Shown here: positions 24,657 to 32,810 of the stretch, piece by piece
How positions within the stretch are numbered: position 1 is the first letter of the stretch
How the letters are laid out: the number at the start of each line of letters is the position of its first letter
Source of the DNA: Colwellia sp.
Lineage (GTDB): Bacteria > Pseudomonadota > Gammaproteobacteria > Enterobacterales > Alteromonadaceae
NCBI GenBank assembly: GCA_013215295.1
Contig: JABSOZ010000016.1
Span: forward strand, 1 to 64,000
DNA: 64,000 bases
Reading direction: 5' to 3'
Notes under the pieces: model-generated
What the model was told of the DNA's origin: nothing
The model's database searches: none
The model's input: only the letters and a program-made list of their open reading frames with translations
Made by a program: the position numbers and the translations under genes

Positions 24657-25292
24657 ATGAATCGAAAAATTTTACTTTTAGCTTTTCCAATATTGAGTCT
24701 AGTTTGGTTTGCTGGGACAATTATTATTGCAGGCTTATATTATCCTGAATATAGCCATATATCTCAGTTTATAAGTGAATTAGGAGCAACAGGTTCACCA
24801 CATGGTGACTATGTTAATTATTTGGGCTTTATTCCTACAGAGCTTTTTATACTTGCATTTGTATTTACTTGCTTCTTAGTAATCCCTAAAACAAAGAAAA
24901 ATATAACAGGACTTAGTTTTATTGTTGTTTATGCTGTTACTCTTGGCATTTCTGCATTATATCCATGTGACTTTGAGTGTAGACCAGATGAGCCTACGAT
25001 GTCCCATAACATTCATATGTTGTCTGCTTTACCTGGTTATTTATGCGGGATAATTTCAATATTTATTTTGTCATCCGGTTCATCATTCATTGGGCAACTT
25101 AAAGTTTATAAATTTGTAAGTTTTACCATCGGCAGCATTTGCATTTACGCATTCTTAAATCTAGACCCTAATTCACTCGTTGTGGGGGTTTATCAACGTT
25201 CTCTAGATTTAATGATATATTTATGGTTTATATATTTTGCTTATAGTGTGAGTCAACATTTGCCTAACAAGCCACTCAAGCAGGACTTTTAA
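24657..25292 (+). CDS. DUF998-family membrane protein
   Basis: A 211-residue protein with six hydrophobic segments. YPEYSHISQFISELGATGSP at about residues 29-48 is the DUF998 signature (Y.H.SQ.ISELGA..SP), and later ALYPCDFECRP and SHNIHMLSALPGYL are family features. Role unknown, possibly lipid-related. It has no stop before its attC and ends with the attC-encoded tail NKPLKQDF. Confidence 0.85.
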   Translation: MNRKILLLAFPILSLVWFAGTIIIAGLYYPEYSHISQFISELGATGSPHGDYVNYLGFIPTELFILAFVFTCFLVIPKTKKNITGLSFIVVYAVTLGISALYPCDFECRPDEPTMSHNIHMLSALPGYLCGIISIFILSSGSSFIGQLKVYKFVSFTIGSICIYAFLNLDPNSLVVGVYQRSLDLMIYLWFIYFAYSVSQHLPNKPLKQDF

Positions 25293-25357
25293 CAGTTGGT
25301 TAGGTTCCGCTTCACATTATAACCAACAATTAAAAGCCTCCTAGTGGGGCGTTAGCT
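25262..25357 (+). repeat. attC-18
   Basis: R'' GCCTAAC, L'' AAGCCACTCAAGCAGGAC, stem CAGTTGGTTAGG / TAACCAACAA with a shortened loop, R' GTTAGCT. Confidence 0.92.
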
Positions 25358-25370
25358 TTACAGGAAAGTT

Positions 25371-26150
25371 ATGAGTAGGTATTTAAGTTTAATTGTATTA
25401 ACTTTTTGTATTTCTTTTATTTCCAATGCTTCGGAAAAACAGTTTTGGGTAATTAAAGGTGATCTTCAACAAAAGATGTTGGCTTCTGAATACGAGGCTG
25501 AAACTTTAATGAATAAGTTAGAAGAAGTTTTTAATAAGTCTAAAGTTACATCAACAATGACATCAGCTTTATTTGAAGCTAAATTAGATCACTTAGAATT
25601 TTATGGCAATAGAAATGACTTAAAGTCACATATAGAAACAGGAATACTTAAAATATCCCAATCACATACTTATTATAATGTGTATTTGTCAAAGTTAGCC
25701 ATTTTACACTTTGAGTTTGGTGAGCTAGAAAAATACACAGAAATAATTGAAAAAATTAATCAATTGAATGGGCAAATATTTTCTGCTGTATCAGAGTTAA
25801 CAACCACACCAAGCAATAATAATTTTCAGCTGGTAAATAGCTATTGCAATGAAAACTGTAATTTTTATCTTTATCACAAAGCTATCGCTAATTTTTACGC
25901 TGTCACAGGCCAATATCACTCTTTGAAAACATATGTTATTGACCTCTTAAATACTGAATATAAAGTAAATGGGTTTTATGGTGCAATTAAACGTACAAAT
26001 ATATTAGCTTATTTGTACGTTGTATCTAAATGCTATGAGCCTAACAAAGAATACGTTAAAGAAATCCGTGCTGATGTTTTGACTAATATGGAATACTTAA
26101 AAGGTTCTTATGCTCGTATTAATGAAACATTAGATATTAGTTGTATGTAA
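25371..26150 (+). CDS. secreted, mainly helical protein
   Basis: A 259-residue protein with signal peptide MSRYLSLIVLTFCISFISNA. The rest is mostly helical with TPR-like spacing (SKLAILHFEFGELEKYTEII, KAIANFYAVTGQYHSLKTYV), and it has a paired C-x-x-x-C (SYCNENCNF). I cannot name a family. ATG 25371 follows CAGGAAAGTT. Confidence 0.65.
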   Translation: MSRYLSLIVLTFCISFISNASEKQFWVIKGDLQQKMLASEYEAETLMNKLEEVFNKSKVTSTMTSALFEAKLDHLEFYGNRNDLKSHIETGILKISQSHTYYNVYLSKLAILHFEFGELEKYTEIIEKINQLNGQIFSAVSELTTTPSNNNFQLVNSYCNENCNFYLYHKAIANFYAVTGQYHSLKTYVIDLLNTEYKVNGFYGAIKRTNILAYLYVVSKCYEPNKEYVKEIRADVLTNMEYLKGSYARINETLDISCM

Positions 26151-26250
26151 AGCTATAAGCCATTCAAGCAGGACAAATAACAGCTGGCTATTTGCTCCTT
26201 CGTCGGTTATTTTAGCCAATTATCATTTGCCTCTTAATGGGCCGTTAGCA
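26151..26250 (+). repeat. attC-19
   Basis: AGCTATAAG pairs imperfectly with the cassette start GTTAGCT. Stem CAGCTGGCTATT / TAGCCAATTA. R' GTTAGCA, preceded by GGCC rather than GGGC. Confidence 0.88.
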
Positions 26251-26491
26251 GGCAACACTCGTTCTATTTTGAAAGTGTTTGGCTAATTTTATTCTTACAT
26301 TAATGGATGGCTGCTTTTTGCTTTCTTTCCTTTTTTGTGGAAAGTTTATAATTTTTACAAATTGGTGAGCATTTTTTGTTATTGTTTATCAATGAAGTTG
26401 TGTGGCGAGGTGTTGCGGTATTTTTTACCTCTCACTTCCATTAATTTAGCTTTAGTGTTTTTGGTGAGTTCAGCGTTTTTAACTAACGTCC
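26251..26491 (+). other. ORF-less cassette, second type
   Basis: A cassette of about 240 bases bounded by GTTAGCAGGC on the left and CCTGCTAAG (26490-26498) on the right, so its ends match. It has no convincing reading frame; a long open stretch that runs on into 26564 ignores the cassette boundary. It is rich in T-tracts (CTTTTTGCTTTCTTTCC) and unrelated to the 0.8/3.0 kb ORF-less pair. Function unknown. Confidence 0.6.
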
Positions 26492-26531
26492 TGCTAAGCC
26501 ATTCAAGCAGGACTTTGATGGGGCGTTATGT
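26492..26531 (+). repeat. attC-20, mini-attC of 40 bp
   Basis: TGCTAAGCCATTCAAGCAGG then ACTTTGA and TGGGGCGTTATGT. The whole inner stem and the L' arm are missing. It has the same architecture as the 44-bp site at 35354. Confidence 0.8.
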
Positions 26532-26563
26532 ACCAATTTATATAATCAAGTTTTGGAGTTGTT

Positions 26564-26824
26564 TTGAAGAAAGTAATATTAGTTTTAGCTGTAGTTGTCG
26601 TAGGATACTTTGTAAATTCAAAGTTTGTTGAAGTAGCATATTCACTAGGCTTTGCGGAATTAAAAAAAGAAGCTGTATTAATTAACTCTGAAAAAATGAA
26701 AGTTAAATGTCATTCATATGCTCTTGGCTGGTTTGATGAAATTAAATTAGAGAATAAATTTCAAGCTTGTGTCAACGAACACGAAGCTAATGGTTATAAA
26801 GTTATTGAGAGCTCTAGCACATAA
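26564..26824 (+). CDS. small membrane-anchored hypothetical protein
   Basis: An 86-residue protein starting at TTG 26564, after TGGAG. The N-terminus KKVILVLAVVVVGYFVNSKF is a membrane anchor or an uncleaved signal. The remainder is charged with two Cys (KVKCHSYALGW, FQACVNEHEANG) that could form a disulfide in the periplasm. Function unknown. Confidence 0.6.
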   Translation: MKKVILVLAVVVVGYFVNSKFVEVAYSLGFAELKKEAVLINSEKMKVKCHSYALGWFDEIKLENKFQACVNEHEANGYKVIESSST

Positions 26825-26918
26825 CAAGCTATTCAAGTGTGACAAATAACAGTTGGCTAGTTCCGCTCCGCTTCACATTTTAGCCAACTACAATTTGCCT
26901 CTTAATGGGGCGTTAGCA
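26819..26918 (+). repeat. attC-21
   Basis: R'' ACATAAC complements GTTATGT. Stem CAGTTGGCTAG / TTTTAGCCAACTA. R' GTTAGCA. Confidence 0.93.
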
Positions 26919-26935
26919 GTCAATGAGGGTTTGAT

Positions 26936-27262
26936 ATGTCATCCATTCATGAGAAAGATTGGAAGTTGTTTCGTAAACTGCAATCAGAATTAACAGCCAA
27001 AGCTTGCGAGTTGGTTTTTAGGCAAGTTAATAATATTGCCAATGTTCGAGCTGGTAAAGAACATCAATCATATTTAGATTTGTATCGTTTAATTGAAACA
27101 GAAGATGCCAAAATAGCTGAAATGTTTAACAATCCTACTCGCAATAATGTGATATTGAAGATTGTCACTTTGAAAAAACATAATATATTGAGTGTCGAGC
27201 AACTTCAAATGTTTAGTGAAGAAACACAAGAGTTCGTTAACCGTATTCTTAATTTGGGTTGA
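26936..27262 (+). CDS. hypothetical helical cytoplasmic protein
   Basis: A 108-residue protein that is entirely helical by composition (EKDWKLFRKLQSELTAKACE, HQSYLDLYRLIETEDAKIAE). It has no signal peptide or membrane helix. It resembles short helical proteins frequent in Vibrio-type integrons, but I cannot assign a family. Its ATG is 17 bases after R', after GAGGG. Confidence 0.65.
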   Translation: MSSIHEKDWKLFRKLQSELTAKACELVFRQVNNIANVRAGKEHQSYLDLYRLIETEDAKIAEMFNNPTRNNVILKIVTLKKHNILSVEQLQMFSEETQEFVNRILNLG

Positions 27263-27264
27263 AC

Positions 27265-27363
27265 TGCTATAAGCCATTCAAGCAGTACTTTGACAGTTGG
27301 TTAGGTTCCGCTTCGCTTCACATTTTAACCAACAATTAAAAGCCTCTTAACAGGGCGTTAGGG
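27265..27363 (+). repeat. attC-22
   Basis: CTGCTATAAG pairs with the cassette start GTTAGCAG. Stem CAGTTGGTTAGG / TTAACCAACAA. R' GTTAGGG. Confidence 0.92.
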
Positions 27364-27381
27364 CTATTTAGGATTTTAAGT

Positions 27382-27840
27382 ATGTATCAACATAATGGAG
27401 TGTTTTTTGAGTTCCCTGAGTCTTGGGAAGTGGTTGACGATGATGGTGATGATATTATCAGGGCAATAACAATTGAATGTCCTAATGAAGGTTATTATTC
27501 AATGGATATATATAACTCTGAGCAAGCGCCTTCCATAGAAAACTATATTGAACGGTCTTTAAAGTACTTCACCAAAGAGTTGCCATTTGGTTTCAAAATC
27601 ATTGATGAACCAACTCGGAGTATCGAAAAGCTTATTTCTCAAAATTCAGAAATTGAGGGAGTAAAGCTAGAGTTCACCGTCAGAACTTTATTCCGTCAAA
27701 AAGTTAAATATATTAATCGTTATTTTAGAGTCTGCTCTAATACTAAAACTAGCCTTATCTCTGGTCAATACTTAGCAGAGCATTCTAATGAGTCAAAGGC
27801 TGGTTTTGATAAAATTGTATCAAGTTACAGTTTGGCGTAA
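27382..27840 (+). CDS. DcrB/PsbP-like hypothetical protein
   Basis: A 152-residue protein without signal peptide. The opening HNGVFFEFPESWEVVDDDGDD and the strand-helix pattern that follows (YSMDIYNSEQAPSIENYIERS, VKLEFTVRTLFRQKVKYINRYFRVC) resemble the Mog1/PsbP/DcrB fold of cassette proteins. The assignment is by pattern only. The cassette start GTTAGGGC complements its attC start GCCCTAAC. Confidence 0.6.
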   Translation: MYQHNGVFFEFPESWEVVDDDGDDIIRAITIECPNEGYYSMDIYNSEQAPSIENYIERSLKYFTKELPFGFKIIDEPTRSIEKLISQNSEIEGVKLEFTVRTLFRQKVKYINRYFRVCSNTKTSLISGQYLAEHSNESKAGFDKIVSSYSLA

Positions 27841-27844
27841 ATAG

Positions 27845-27941
27845 CCCTAACAAATCGTTCAAACGGACAAAAAACAGTTGGCTGTTTCACTCCGTTCACA
27901 TTATAGCCAACAATTTTTTGCCTCTTAACGTGGCGTTATGT
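27845..27941 (+). repeat. attC-23
   Basis: GCCCTAAC complements the cassette start. L'' is AAATCGTTCAAACGGAC, the stem CAGTTGGCTGTTT / TATAGCCAACAA, and R' GTTATGT. Confidence 0.93.
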
Positions 27942-27959
27942 TTTCAACAAGGATAGTGT

Positions 27960-28412
27960 ATGAATTTCAAATTATTATTAGTTACTCTAGGCTGTTTATT
28001 ACTTTTTTCATGTGATGACAGTTCTAAGAGTAATTCAACAAAAGAATTACTTGCTCTAATAGAGATTAATCAGAAAAAATGGGAAGCTGCAAATATAGAT
28101 ACTTATACATTTACATATTATTCCCCACCTAATGATTGTCCTACAGTTGATCCTCGCCCAGCTGTTGAAATAACGGTTGAGAATGATGTGGTCAGTAAAC
28201 TCTATGTAATTGACTTTGATTCGTTTTTAGATGTTGGTAGTTCAAGCTTTCCAACTATTGATAATGTTTTTCGCAAAATGATTAACTCTGTTGAGCATAT
28301 TAAAGGTACTCCCTTATTTGATGATACGTTCGGATTCCCTATTGAGTATGAAACTGATGTTAGTAGTCAAGAGTGCGATGGTTACTCGGTATATATAAGT
28401 TCATTTATATAA
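27960..28412 (+). CDS. DUF6174-like lipoprotein
   Basis: A 150-residue protein with lipoprotein signal MNFKLLLVTLGCLLLFSC. The mature part KWEAANIDTYTFTYYSPPND, then DPRPAVEITVENDVVSKLYV, VFRKMINSVEHIKG and PIEYETDVSSQECDGYSVYI follows the DUF6174 pattern (W...I..Y.Y......C...V...V..G.V). Membership is recognised from memory; the role is unknown. Confidence 0.7.
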   Translation: MNFKLLLVTLGCLLLFSCDDSSKSNSTKELLALIEINQKKWEAANIDTYTFTYYSPPNDCPTVDPRPAVEITVENDVVSKLYVIDFDSFLDVGSSSFPTIDNVFRKMINSVEHIKGTPLFDDTFGFPIEYETDVSSQECDGYSVYISSFI

Positions 28413-28414
28413 AA

Positions 28415-28513
28415 ACTATAAGCCATTAAAGCAGGACAAATAACAGTTGGCTATTTGCTCATTCGTCGCTTATTTTAGCCAACTATCAATTGCCTCTTAG
28501 TGGAGAGTTAGGT
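28415..28513 (+). repeat. attC-24
   Basis: ACTATAAG as R'', L'' CCATTAAAGCAGGAC, stem CAGTTGGCTATT / TAGCCAACTA, L' CCTCTTAGTGG, R' GTTAGGT preceded by AGA instead of GGC. Confidence 0.88.
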
Positions 28514-28518
28514 TTCTA

Positions 28519-29010
28519 ATGGAAATAATCTTAATTCGGCATGGAAAGCCTACGTCGGAAAATAACCCTATTCTAAATGCTGTAGATTTTACAAAATGGG
28601 TTCGTCGGTATAACTTCTCTGATGTTTCAAAGAATAGCCGACCTGCAAATAAAGTTGATGAATATAAATCTCATTATATCGTATCAAGTGATTTAGAACG
28701 TGCGATACATTCTGCAAATATCTATACGGGACAGTCACCTGAATTTACATCTAAACTTTATCGAGAAATGGAAATACCGAGATATAAGTTTCCTTTTCGA
28801 TTAAAAGCGATGACTTGGGTTTATCTCAATAGAGTTTTCTGGATGCTTGGACTAGAAGGTTCTTTTGAATCGTATCGTCAAGCAAAAGTTCGTGCTGAAT
28901 TAGCTGCGGATAATTTAATTGAATTAGCTCAAAAACAAGATAAAGTGGTTTTGTTTGGCCACGGTTATTTAAATTTGTATATCCGAAGATCGTTAATCAA
29001 AAAAGGTTAG
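28519..29010 (+). CDS. histidine phosphatase family protein
   Basis: A 163-residue protein of the phosphoglycerate-mutase-like phosphatases. The phospho-accepting His is in ILIRHGKP (residues 4-11). SSDLERAIHSANIYTG (about 56-71) has the conserved S.L.RA..TA-like stretch, and VVLFGHGYLN (about 144-153) holds the second catalytic His. REMEIPRYKFP supplies the acidic residue. It is shorter than typical SixA/CobC members. ATG 28519 is only 5 bases after the R' box. Confidence 0.85.
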   Translation: MEIILIRHGKPTSENNPILNAVDFTKWVRRYNFSDVSKNSRPANKVDEYKSHYIVSSDLERAIHSANIYTGQSPEFTSKLYREMEIPRYKFPFRLKAMTWVYLNRVFWMLGLEGSFESYRQAKVRAELAADNLIELAQKQDKVVLFGHGYLNLYIRRSLIKKG

Positions 29011-29058
29011 AAATTAAATGCCAAAAGTAATAGCTTCTGGGGTGTATCAAGCCTCGAA

Positions 29059-29158
29059 ACCTAACAAACCACTCAAGCAGCACTTTGATCAGTTGATTAG
29101 GTTCCGCTTCGTACATATTATAACCAACAATTAAAAGCCTCTTAGTGGGGCGTTATAC
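29059..29158 (+). repeat. attC-25
   Basis: AAACCTAAC complements the cassette start GTTAGGTTT. Stem CAGTTGATTAGG / TAACCAACAA. R' GTTATAC. It begins 48 bases after the phosphatase stop codon, farther than usual. Confidence 0.9.
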
Positions 29159-29174
29159 GCACAACGGAGTTTGA

Positions 29175-30005
29175 GTGAAATTTTTACCTTTGATATTTAT
29201 TTTTATTAGCTTTACCCAATTAGTTAAAGCTCAAGATATAAATTCTTTTCAAATTCCTAGAAGTAGTGTAATTGATATTAAAGATCCTAGTTCGGACAGG
29301 GTTTATCCTATATTCATAAAATTACCTCGTTCATATCGTTCTAATGGCGATAAATCATACCCTGTTATTTATTTAACGGATGCGTGGTACAGTTTCCAAA
29401 TCGTCTCTGGCGCTACCCGTCTTCTAATGAATTCAGGGAAAATGGAAGAAGCAATTATAGTTGGTATCTCATACTCAAAAGGATCTAAAGGCTCTTCTAG
29501 TCGAATTCGTGATTATACTCATATAGAAGATACTAGCTGGAAGTATCAAACGGGGAAAGCTAACGAACACTCCAACTTTATTGAAAAATCAGTGTTTTCC
29601 TATATTGAAAGAAATTATAGAGTAAGTGATTCTAGAACTTATGTGGGTAATTCTCTTGGTGGATTACTGGGAGCTTATATATTCTTTACTAAACCCAATA
29701 TGTTTAATAATTATATTTTAGGCAGTCCATCAGTATGGTTTAAAGATTATGATATTCTTAAAATCAAAACAGAGGCTAATTTAAATCAACATAAAGTATT
29801 TATTGCAGTTGGGGCTAATGAAACGATTGAACTGGATTCTCCGCAATACGATATGGTTAAAGACGCAAAGGAACTTGAGTTAAAGATATCGGGTGATCAT
29901 TTCCCCAATACAAAGGTGAAATTATTAACTATTCAAGGGGCAAACCATGAAACGGCTTTTCCAACAACGGCCACTCAGGGTTTGTACTGGTTGTTTAAAA
30001 ATTAG
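29175..30005 (+). CDS. secreted esterase, Fes/YbbA-like alpha/beta hydrolase
   Basis: A 276-residue protein starting at GTG 29175 with a signal peptide (MKFLPLIFIFISFTQLVKA). The alpha/beta-hydrolase core is clear: YPVIYLTDAW, then the nucleophile elbow VGNSLGGLLGAYIF (G-N-S-L-G, about residues 165-178), SPSVWF, and the C-terminal catalytic His in QGANHETAFP. This is the putative-esterase family (Pfam Esterase), which includes enterochelin esterases and S-formylglutathione hydrolases. It should act in the periplasm; substrate unknown. Confidence 0.87.
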   Translation: MKFLPLIFIFISFTQLVKAQDINSFQIPRSSVIDIKDPSSDRVYPIFIKLPRSYRSNGDKSYPVIYLTDAWYSFQIVSGATRLLMNSGKMEEAIIVGISYSKGSKGSSSRIRDYTHIEDTSWKYQTGKANEHSNFIEKSVFSYIERNYRVSDSRTYVGNSLGGLLGAYIFFTKPNMFNNYILGSPSVWFKDYDILKIKTEANLNQHKVFIAVGANETIELDSPQYDMVKDAKELELKISGDHFPNTKVKLLTIQGANHETAFPTTATQGLYWLFKN

Positions 30006-30015
30006 TGATAATTGC

Positions 30016-30114
30016 GTATAACAAGTTTCTCAAACGGACGCTAAACAGTTGGCTAGCATTCGTTTATCTTACATTTTAGCCAACTATTTCGCGCCGCTTA
30101 GTAAGGCGTAAGTT
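30016..30114 (+). repeat. attC-26
   Basis: GCGTATAAC complements the cassette start GTTATACGC. Stem CAGTTGGCTAGC / TTTTAGCCAACTA. R' is degenerate, GTAAGTT. Confidence 0.9.
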
Positions 30115-30136
30115 TTATAAATTAAGATTGGTGATC

Positions 30137-30748
30137 ATGAAAGTATTAAGTACCTTTGAAGAAGTAAGAGAAATTGTAGGTGAACCAAATCCTGTAGCGA
30201 GTAAGAAAATTTATTCTTTCCTAAATGATAGGATGACTAATTTTATTTCATTGTCTCCAATCATGATGCTTTCAACTGTGGATAGTGATGGTTTTCCTAC
30301 AATTTCACCAAAAGGTGACGAAGCTGGCTTTGTAAAGGTTCTAGATAATAATACGCTATTAATTCCTGAGTTACGTGGTAATAAATTAGCTTTCTCATTG
30401 TCAAATATTGTTCAACAAAACAAAGTAGCTTTGATTTTCTTAGTGCCGGGAACCGTCGAGTCTTTAAGAGTTCACGGGACTTGTCGATTGTTAAAAGGTA
30501 ATGAAATATGTAAGTCTTTAGCATCTAAGTCACACCAAGCTTTGCTTGTCATGGAAGTTAAAGTAACCAACGCATACTTTCATTGTGGTAAGGCATTTCT
30601 CAGAAGTAAAACTTGGCAGCCAGATAGTTGGTCAGAAAAGTTAAAAATATCGTTCGGTCAAGAGATTGCCGGTAATCTTGGAGAAAGCTCAGAGTTTATA
30701 GAAACGCTAGATGCAGGTGTTAAAGAACGCTACGTCACTGACTTATAA
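30137..30748 (+). CDS. pyridoxamine 5'-phosphate oxidase-like FMN protein
   Basis: A PPOX-fold protein of about 203 residues (split-barrel flavin binder). The segment SLSPIMMLSTVDSDGFPTISPKGDEAGF (about residues 37-64) is the family's flavin-binding start, with TISPKGD typical of the MSMEG_1061 subgroup. LLIPELRGNKLAFSLSNI and VPGTVESLRVHGTCRLL follow in order. ATG 30137 is preferred over TTG 30128 or GTG 30131. It probably reduces or oxidises a small molecule in the cytoplasm. Confidence 0.85.
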   Translation: MKVLSTFEEVREIVGEPNPVASKKIYSFLNDRMTNFISLSPIMMLSTVDSDGFPTISPKGDEAGFVKVLDNNTLLIPELRGNKLAFSLSNIVQQNKVALIFLVPGTVESLRVHGTCRLLKGNEICKSLASKSHQALLVMEVKVTNAYFHCGKAFLRSKTWQPDSWSEKLKISFGQEIAGNLGESSEFIETLDAGVKERYVTDL

Positions 30749-30848
30749 ATCTAACAAGCCACTCAAGCAGGACAAATAACAGTTGGCTATTTGTCCTTCG
30801 TCGCTTATTTTAGCCAACTATTATTTGCCTCTTAATGGGGCGTTAGGC
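30749..30848 (+). repeat. attC-27
   Basis: R'' ATCTAAC in TTATAAATCTAAC pairs with the cassette start GTAAGTTTTATAA. Stem CAGTTGGCTATT / TAGCCAACTA. R' GTTAGGC. Confidence 0.92.
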
Positions 30849-30854
30849 ACCTAT

Positions 30855-31460
30855 ATGGAACCATTGAAGCAAGCTGATAATTACGACAAAATAGCCAGCC
30901 ATTGGGCAAGTAAAAATTTTAATAGTGATAATGGAATCGAACAGCATAAACGTGCGTTGCAATTTGTAGACAAAAAAGAAAAAGCAATTGATGTTGGTTG
31001 TGGCAGTAGTGGTCGTATAATTGAAATCTTATTGAATGATGGTTTTGTCGTTGAAGCTCTAGATTTATCTATTGAAATGCTTAACATTGCTCGACAAAAT
31101 CACCCAGATGTTCAGTTTTATCATGCTGATATTTGTAAGTGGGACTTTCCTAAAAAGTATGATTTTATCTCAGCATGGGACAGTGTTTGGCATGCTCCGT
31201 TAGAAGAACAAGAAAATATACTCAAGAAACTTTGTAATGCCTTAGTACCTAAAGGCGTTCTAATATATACAAGTGGTGCGGTGGATGAACCTGGCGATGG
31301 AACTAATGAATTTCTTGGCCAAGTACTCTATCATGCAGCTTTAGGTATACCTGCAATTTTAGAAATTATTAAAGAATGCAATTGTATTTGCAGGCATTTG
31401 GAAAACGATGATTGGCCTAATCGCCATTTATATCTGATCATTCAGCGTAAAAATGCCTAA
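30855..31460 (+). CDS. class I SAM-dependent methyltransferase
   Basis: ATG 30855 gives 201 residues; the frame open from 30783 starts inside attC-27. Motif I is KAIDVGCGSSGRIIEILL (about residues 44-61), followed by VVEALDLSIEMLNIAR with the acidic ribose-binding position, and VQFYHADICKWDFPKKYDFISAWD with motifs II-III. It is a Methyltransf_11/25-type enzyme acting on an unknown small molecule. It has no obvious Shine-Dalgarno sequence because the ATG is so close to the R' box. Confidence 0.88.
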   Translation: MEPLKQADNYDKIASHWASKNFNSDNGIEQHKRALQFVDKKEKAIDVGCGSSGRIIEILLNDGFVVEALDLSIEMLNIARQNHPDVQFYHADICKWDFPKKYDFISAWDSVWHAPLEEQENILKKLCNALVPKGVLIYTSGAVDEPGDGTNEFLGQVLYHAALGIPAILEIIKECNCICRHLENDDWPNRHLYLIIQRKNA

Positions 31461-31550
31461 CAAGCAAATTAACGAGGACTAAAAACAGCGGGCTGTTCGC
31501 TTCGCCCCATTTTAGCTCACAATTCTTAGCCTGTTATTTGGGCGTTATAT
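31455..31550 (+). repeat. attC-28
   Basis: GCCTAAC complements GTTAGGC. The inner stem differs from the norm: CAGCGGGCTG / TTTTAGCTCACAA. R' GTTATAT. Confidence 0.88.
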
Positions 31551-31586
31551 TTTACCCAATGGTTGAGTTCATATTAAGGTTATTTG

Positions 31587-32162
31587 TTATACCCCTCCAA
31601 GTATTCTCCCTGCTTCAAGTCTACAAGACACTAACAATGTTGAAACGGTTTTTTGATCTTTGAGAGTTCTTGATATTGCAACTGCACCAATAATCATTGA
31701 CGTTACTGATAAAATTTCATTTTCGTTACAGGAAGAATATGTTTGAGTATAGTCCATAATCGTTTTGTTCATTCCCTCATATACCCTCGTGTACGTTTCC
31801 TTAGCTTCTTGATCTTGAGTTACTATATCTGTTGCTAAAAATGCAAGGGGGCACGGTCTAATTCCATTGACATGATTAAGGCTAAGGTACCCATCAAGAA
31901 GCTGACCTAACCACGCTTTATCCGAAATGTTATTTGGTTTTAATTCTGATAATTTACTCGAAGACGCTGCGAATTTTAAAGATTCATTATATAGAGCAGA
32001 TTTACCCGAAAAGTGAGCATAAAAAGCCCCTCTCGTAAGTCCGCAATTTTCCATTAGTTCATTTACAGTGACACCATCAAAGCCTTTAGCTGTAAAAAGT
32101 TGAAATGCACTTTGAAGTATTCTCTTTCTAGTTTTATCTTTATGTTCTTTTGTATAAGGCAT
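31587..32162 (-). CDS. TetR-family transcriptional repressor
   Basis: A 191-residue protein on the minus strand inside a cassette. The N-terminal TetR helix-turn-helix is KRILQSAFQLFTAKGFDGVT, VNELMENCGLTRGAFYAHFS (about residues 13-52). The C-terminal ligand-binding part includes GIRPCPLAFLATDI, typical of the NemR/AcrR-like subgroup. It faces away from a MAPEG gene, and a perfect palindrome lies in between, so it most likely represses both itself and that gene and is released by a small ligand. Confidence 0.9.
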   Translation of the reverse strand: MPYTKEHKDKTRKRILQSAFQLFTAKGFDGVTVNELMENCGLTRGAFYAHFSGKSALYNESLKFAASSSKLSELKPNNISDKAWLGQLLDGYLSLNHVNGIRPCPLAFLATDIVTQDQEAKETYTRVYEGMNKTIMDYTQTYSSCNENEILSVTSMIIGAVAISRTLKDQKTVSTLLVSCRLEAGRILGGV

Positions 32163-32174
32163 AGGGATTTATAA

Positions 32175-32206
32175 ATTTAATATATGACCTTTATCATATA
32201 TTAAAT
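32175..32206. promoter_or_regulatory. probable TetR operator, 13-bp-arm palindrome
   Basis: ATTTAATATATGA (32175-32187) and TCATATATTAAAT (32194-32206) are exact reverse complements separated by CCTTTA. It lies 12 bases upstream of the tetR-like start codon and 83 bases upstream of the MAPEG gene, in the divergent promoter region. Confidence 0.75.
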
Positions 32207-32288
32207 CTCAATTAGTATTTTAACTTTATTCATTACTGTCGTCTTAATAAGCGTGTTTTGTCATTAAACCAAAGGAGTTTATCAACCA

Positions 32289-32696
32289 ATGGAAATTATT
32301 TATCCGATGTTTTCACTTGTAGTTCTAACATTTATTATAGGATTTAGTACAGGGATATCCCGTTTAGTAAGCGCTAAAAAAGGGCATGTGGATCTAAGGT
32401 ATTTTAAGTTATTATCTGGGTACGCCCCGCCAGATTATATAGTTAAGTTAGGACGAAATTTTTCAAACCTTCTTGAAGTACCTGTATTGTTTTATGCGCT
32501 TGGTATTATTCTCCTAGCTTTAGGTATTAATAATTCGCTAATGCTAGGTTTTGCTTGGGTTTTTGTGGGTCTTCGGGGAATTCACTCCTTTATTCATGTT
32601 ACCTATAACAATCCAATCCATAGATTTTTGGCATTTTTATTATCTAGTAGTATTGTTTTAATAATGTGGGTACAGTTGATTCTAATCATCAGTTAA
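32289..32696 (+). CDS. MAPEG-family membrane protein
   Basis: A 135-residue, four-helix protein. The MAPEG core is YIVKLGRNFSNLLEVPVLFY (about residues 56-75), with the R-N...N..E.P..F pattern, and FVGLRGIHSFIHVTYNNPIHRFLAF (about 96-120). Family members are glutathione-dependent transferases or peroxidases of the membrane. It follows CAAAGGAG and is divergently transcribed from the TetR gene in the same cassette, so the regulator probably senses the compound this enzyme handles. Confidence 0.82.
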   Translation: MEIIYPMFSLVVLTFIIGFSTGISRLVSAKKGHVDLRYFKLLSGYAPPDYIVKLGRNFSNLLEVPVLFYALGIILLALGINNSLMLGFAWVFVGLRGIHSFIHVTYNNPIHRFLAFLLSSSIVLIMWVQLILIIS

Positions 32697-32699
32697 AAA

Positions 32700-32799
32700 A
32701 CATAACAAGTTGCTCAAACGAACAAAAAACAGTTGGCTTTTGCTCGTTCTTCGCTAATTTTAGCCAACTATTTTATTTCCGCTTAGCAAGGCGTTAGGA
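32700..32799 (+). repeat. attC-29
   Basis: R'' ACATAAC (one mismatch to the complement of GTTATAT), L'' AAGTTGCTCAAACGAAC, stem CAGTTGGCTTTTG / TTTTAGCCAACTA, R' GTTAGGA. Confidence 0.92.
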
Positions 32800-32810
32800 G
32801 TTTTATCAAG

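Noticed and set aside
26335-26631. 98-residue + strand frame
   Set aside because: It runs through the ORF-less cassette, the mini-attC and into the next gene in a different frame from the 86-residue gene that has a ribosome site.
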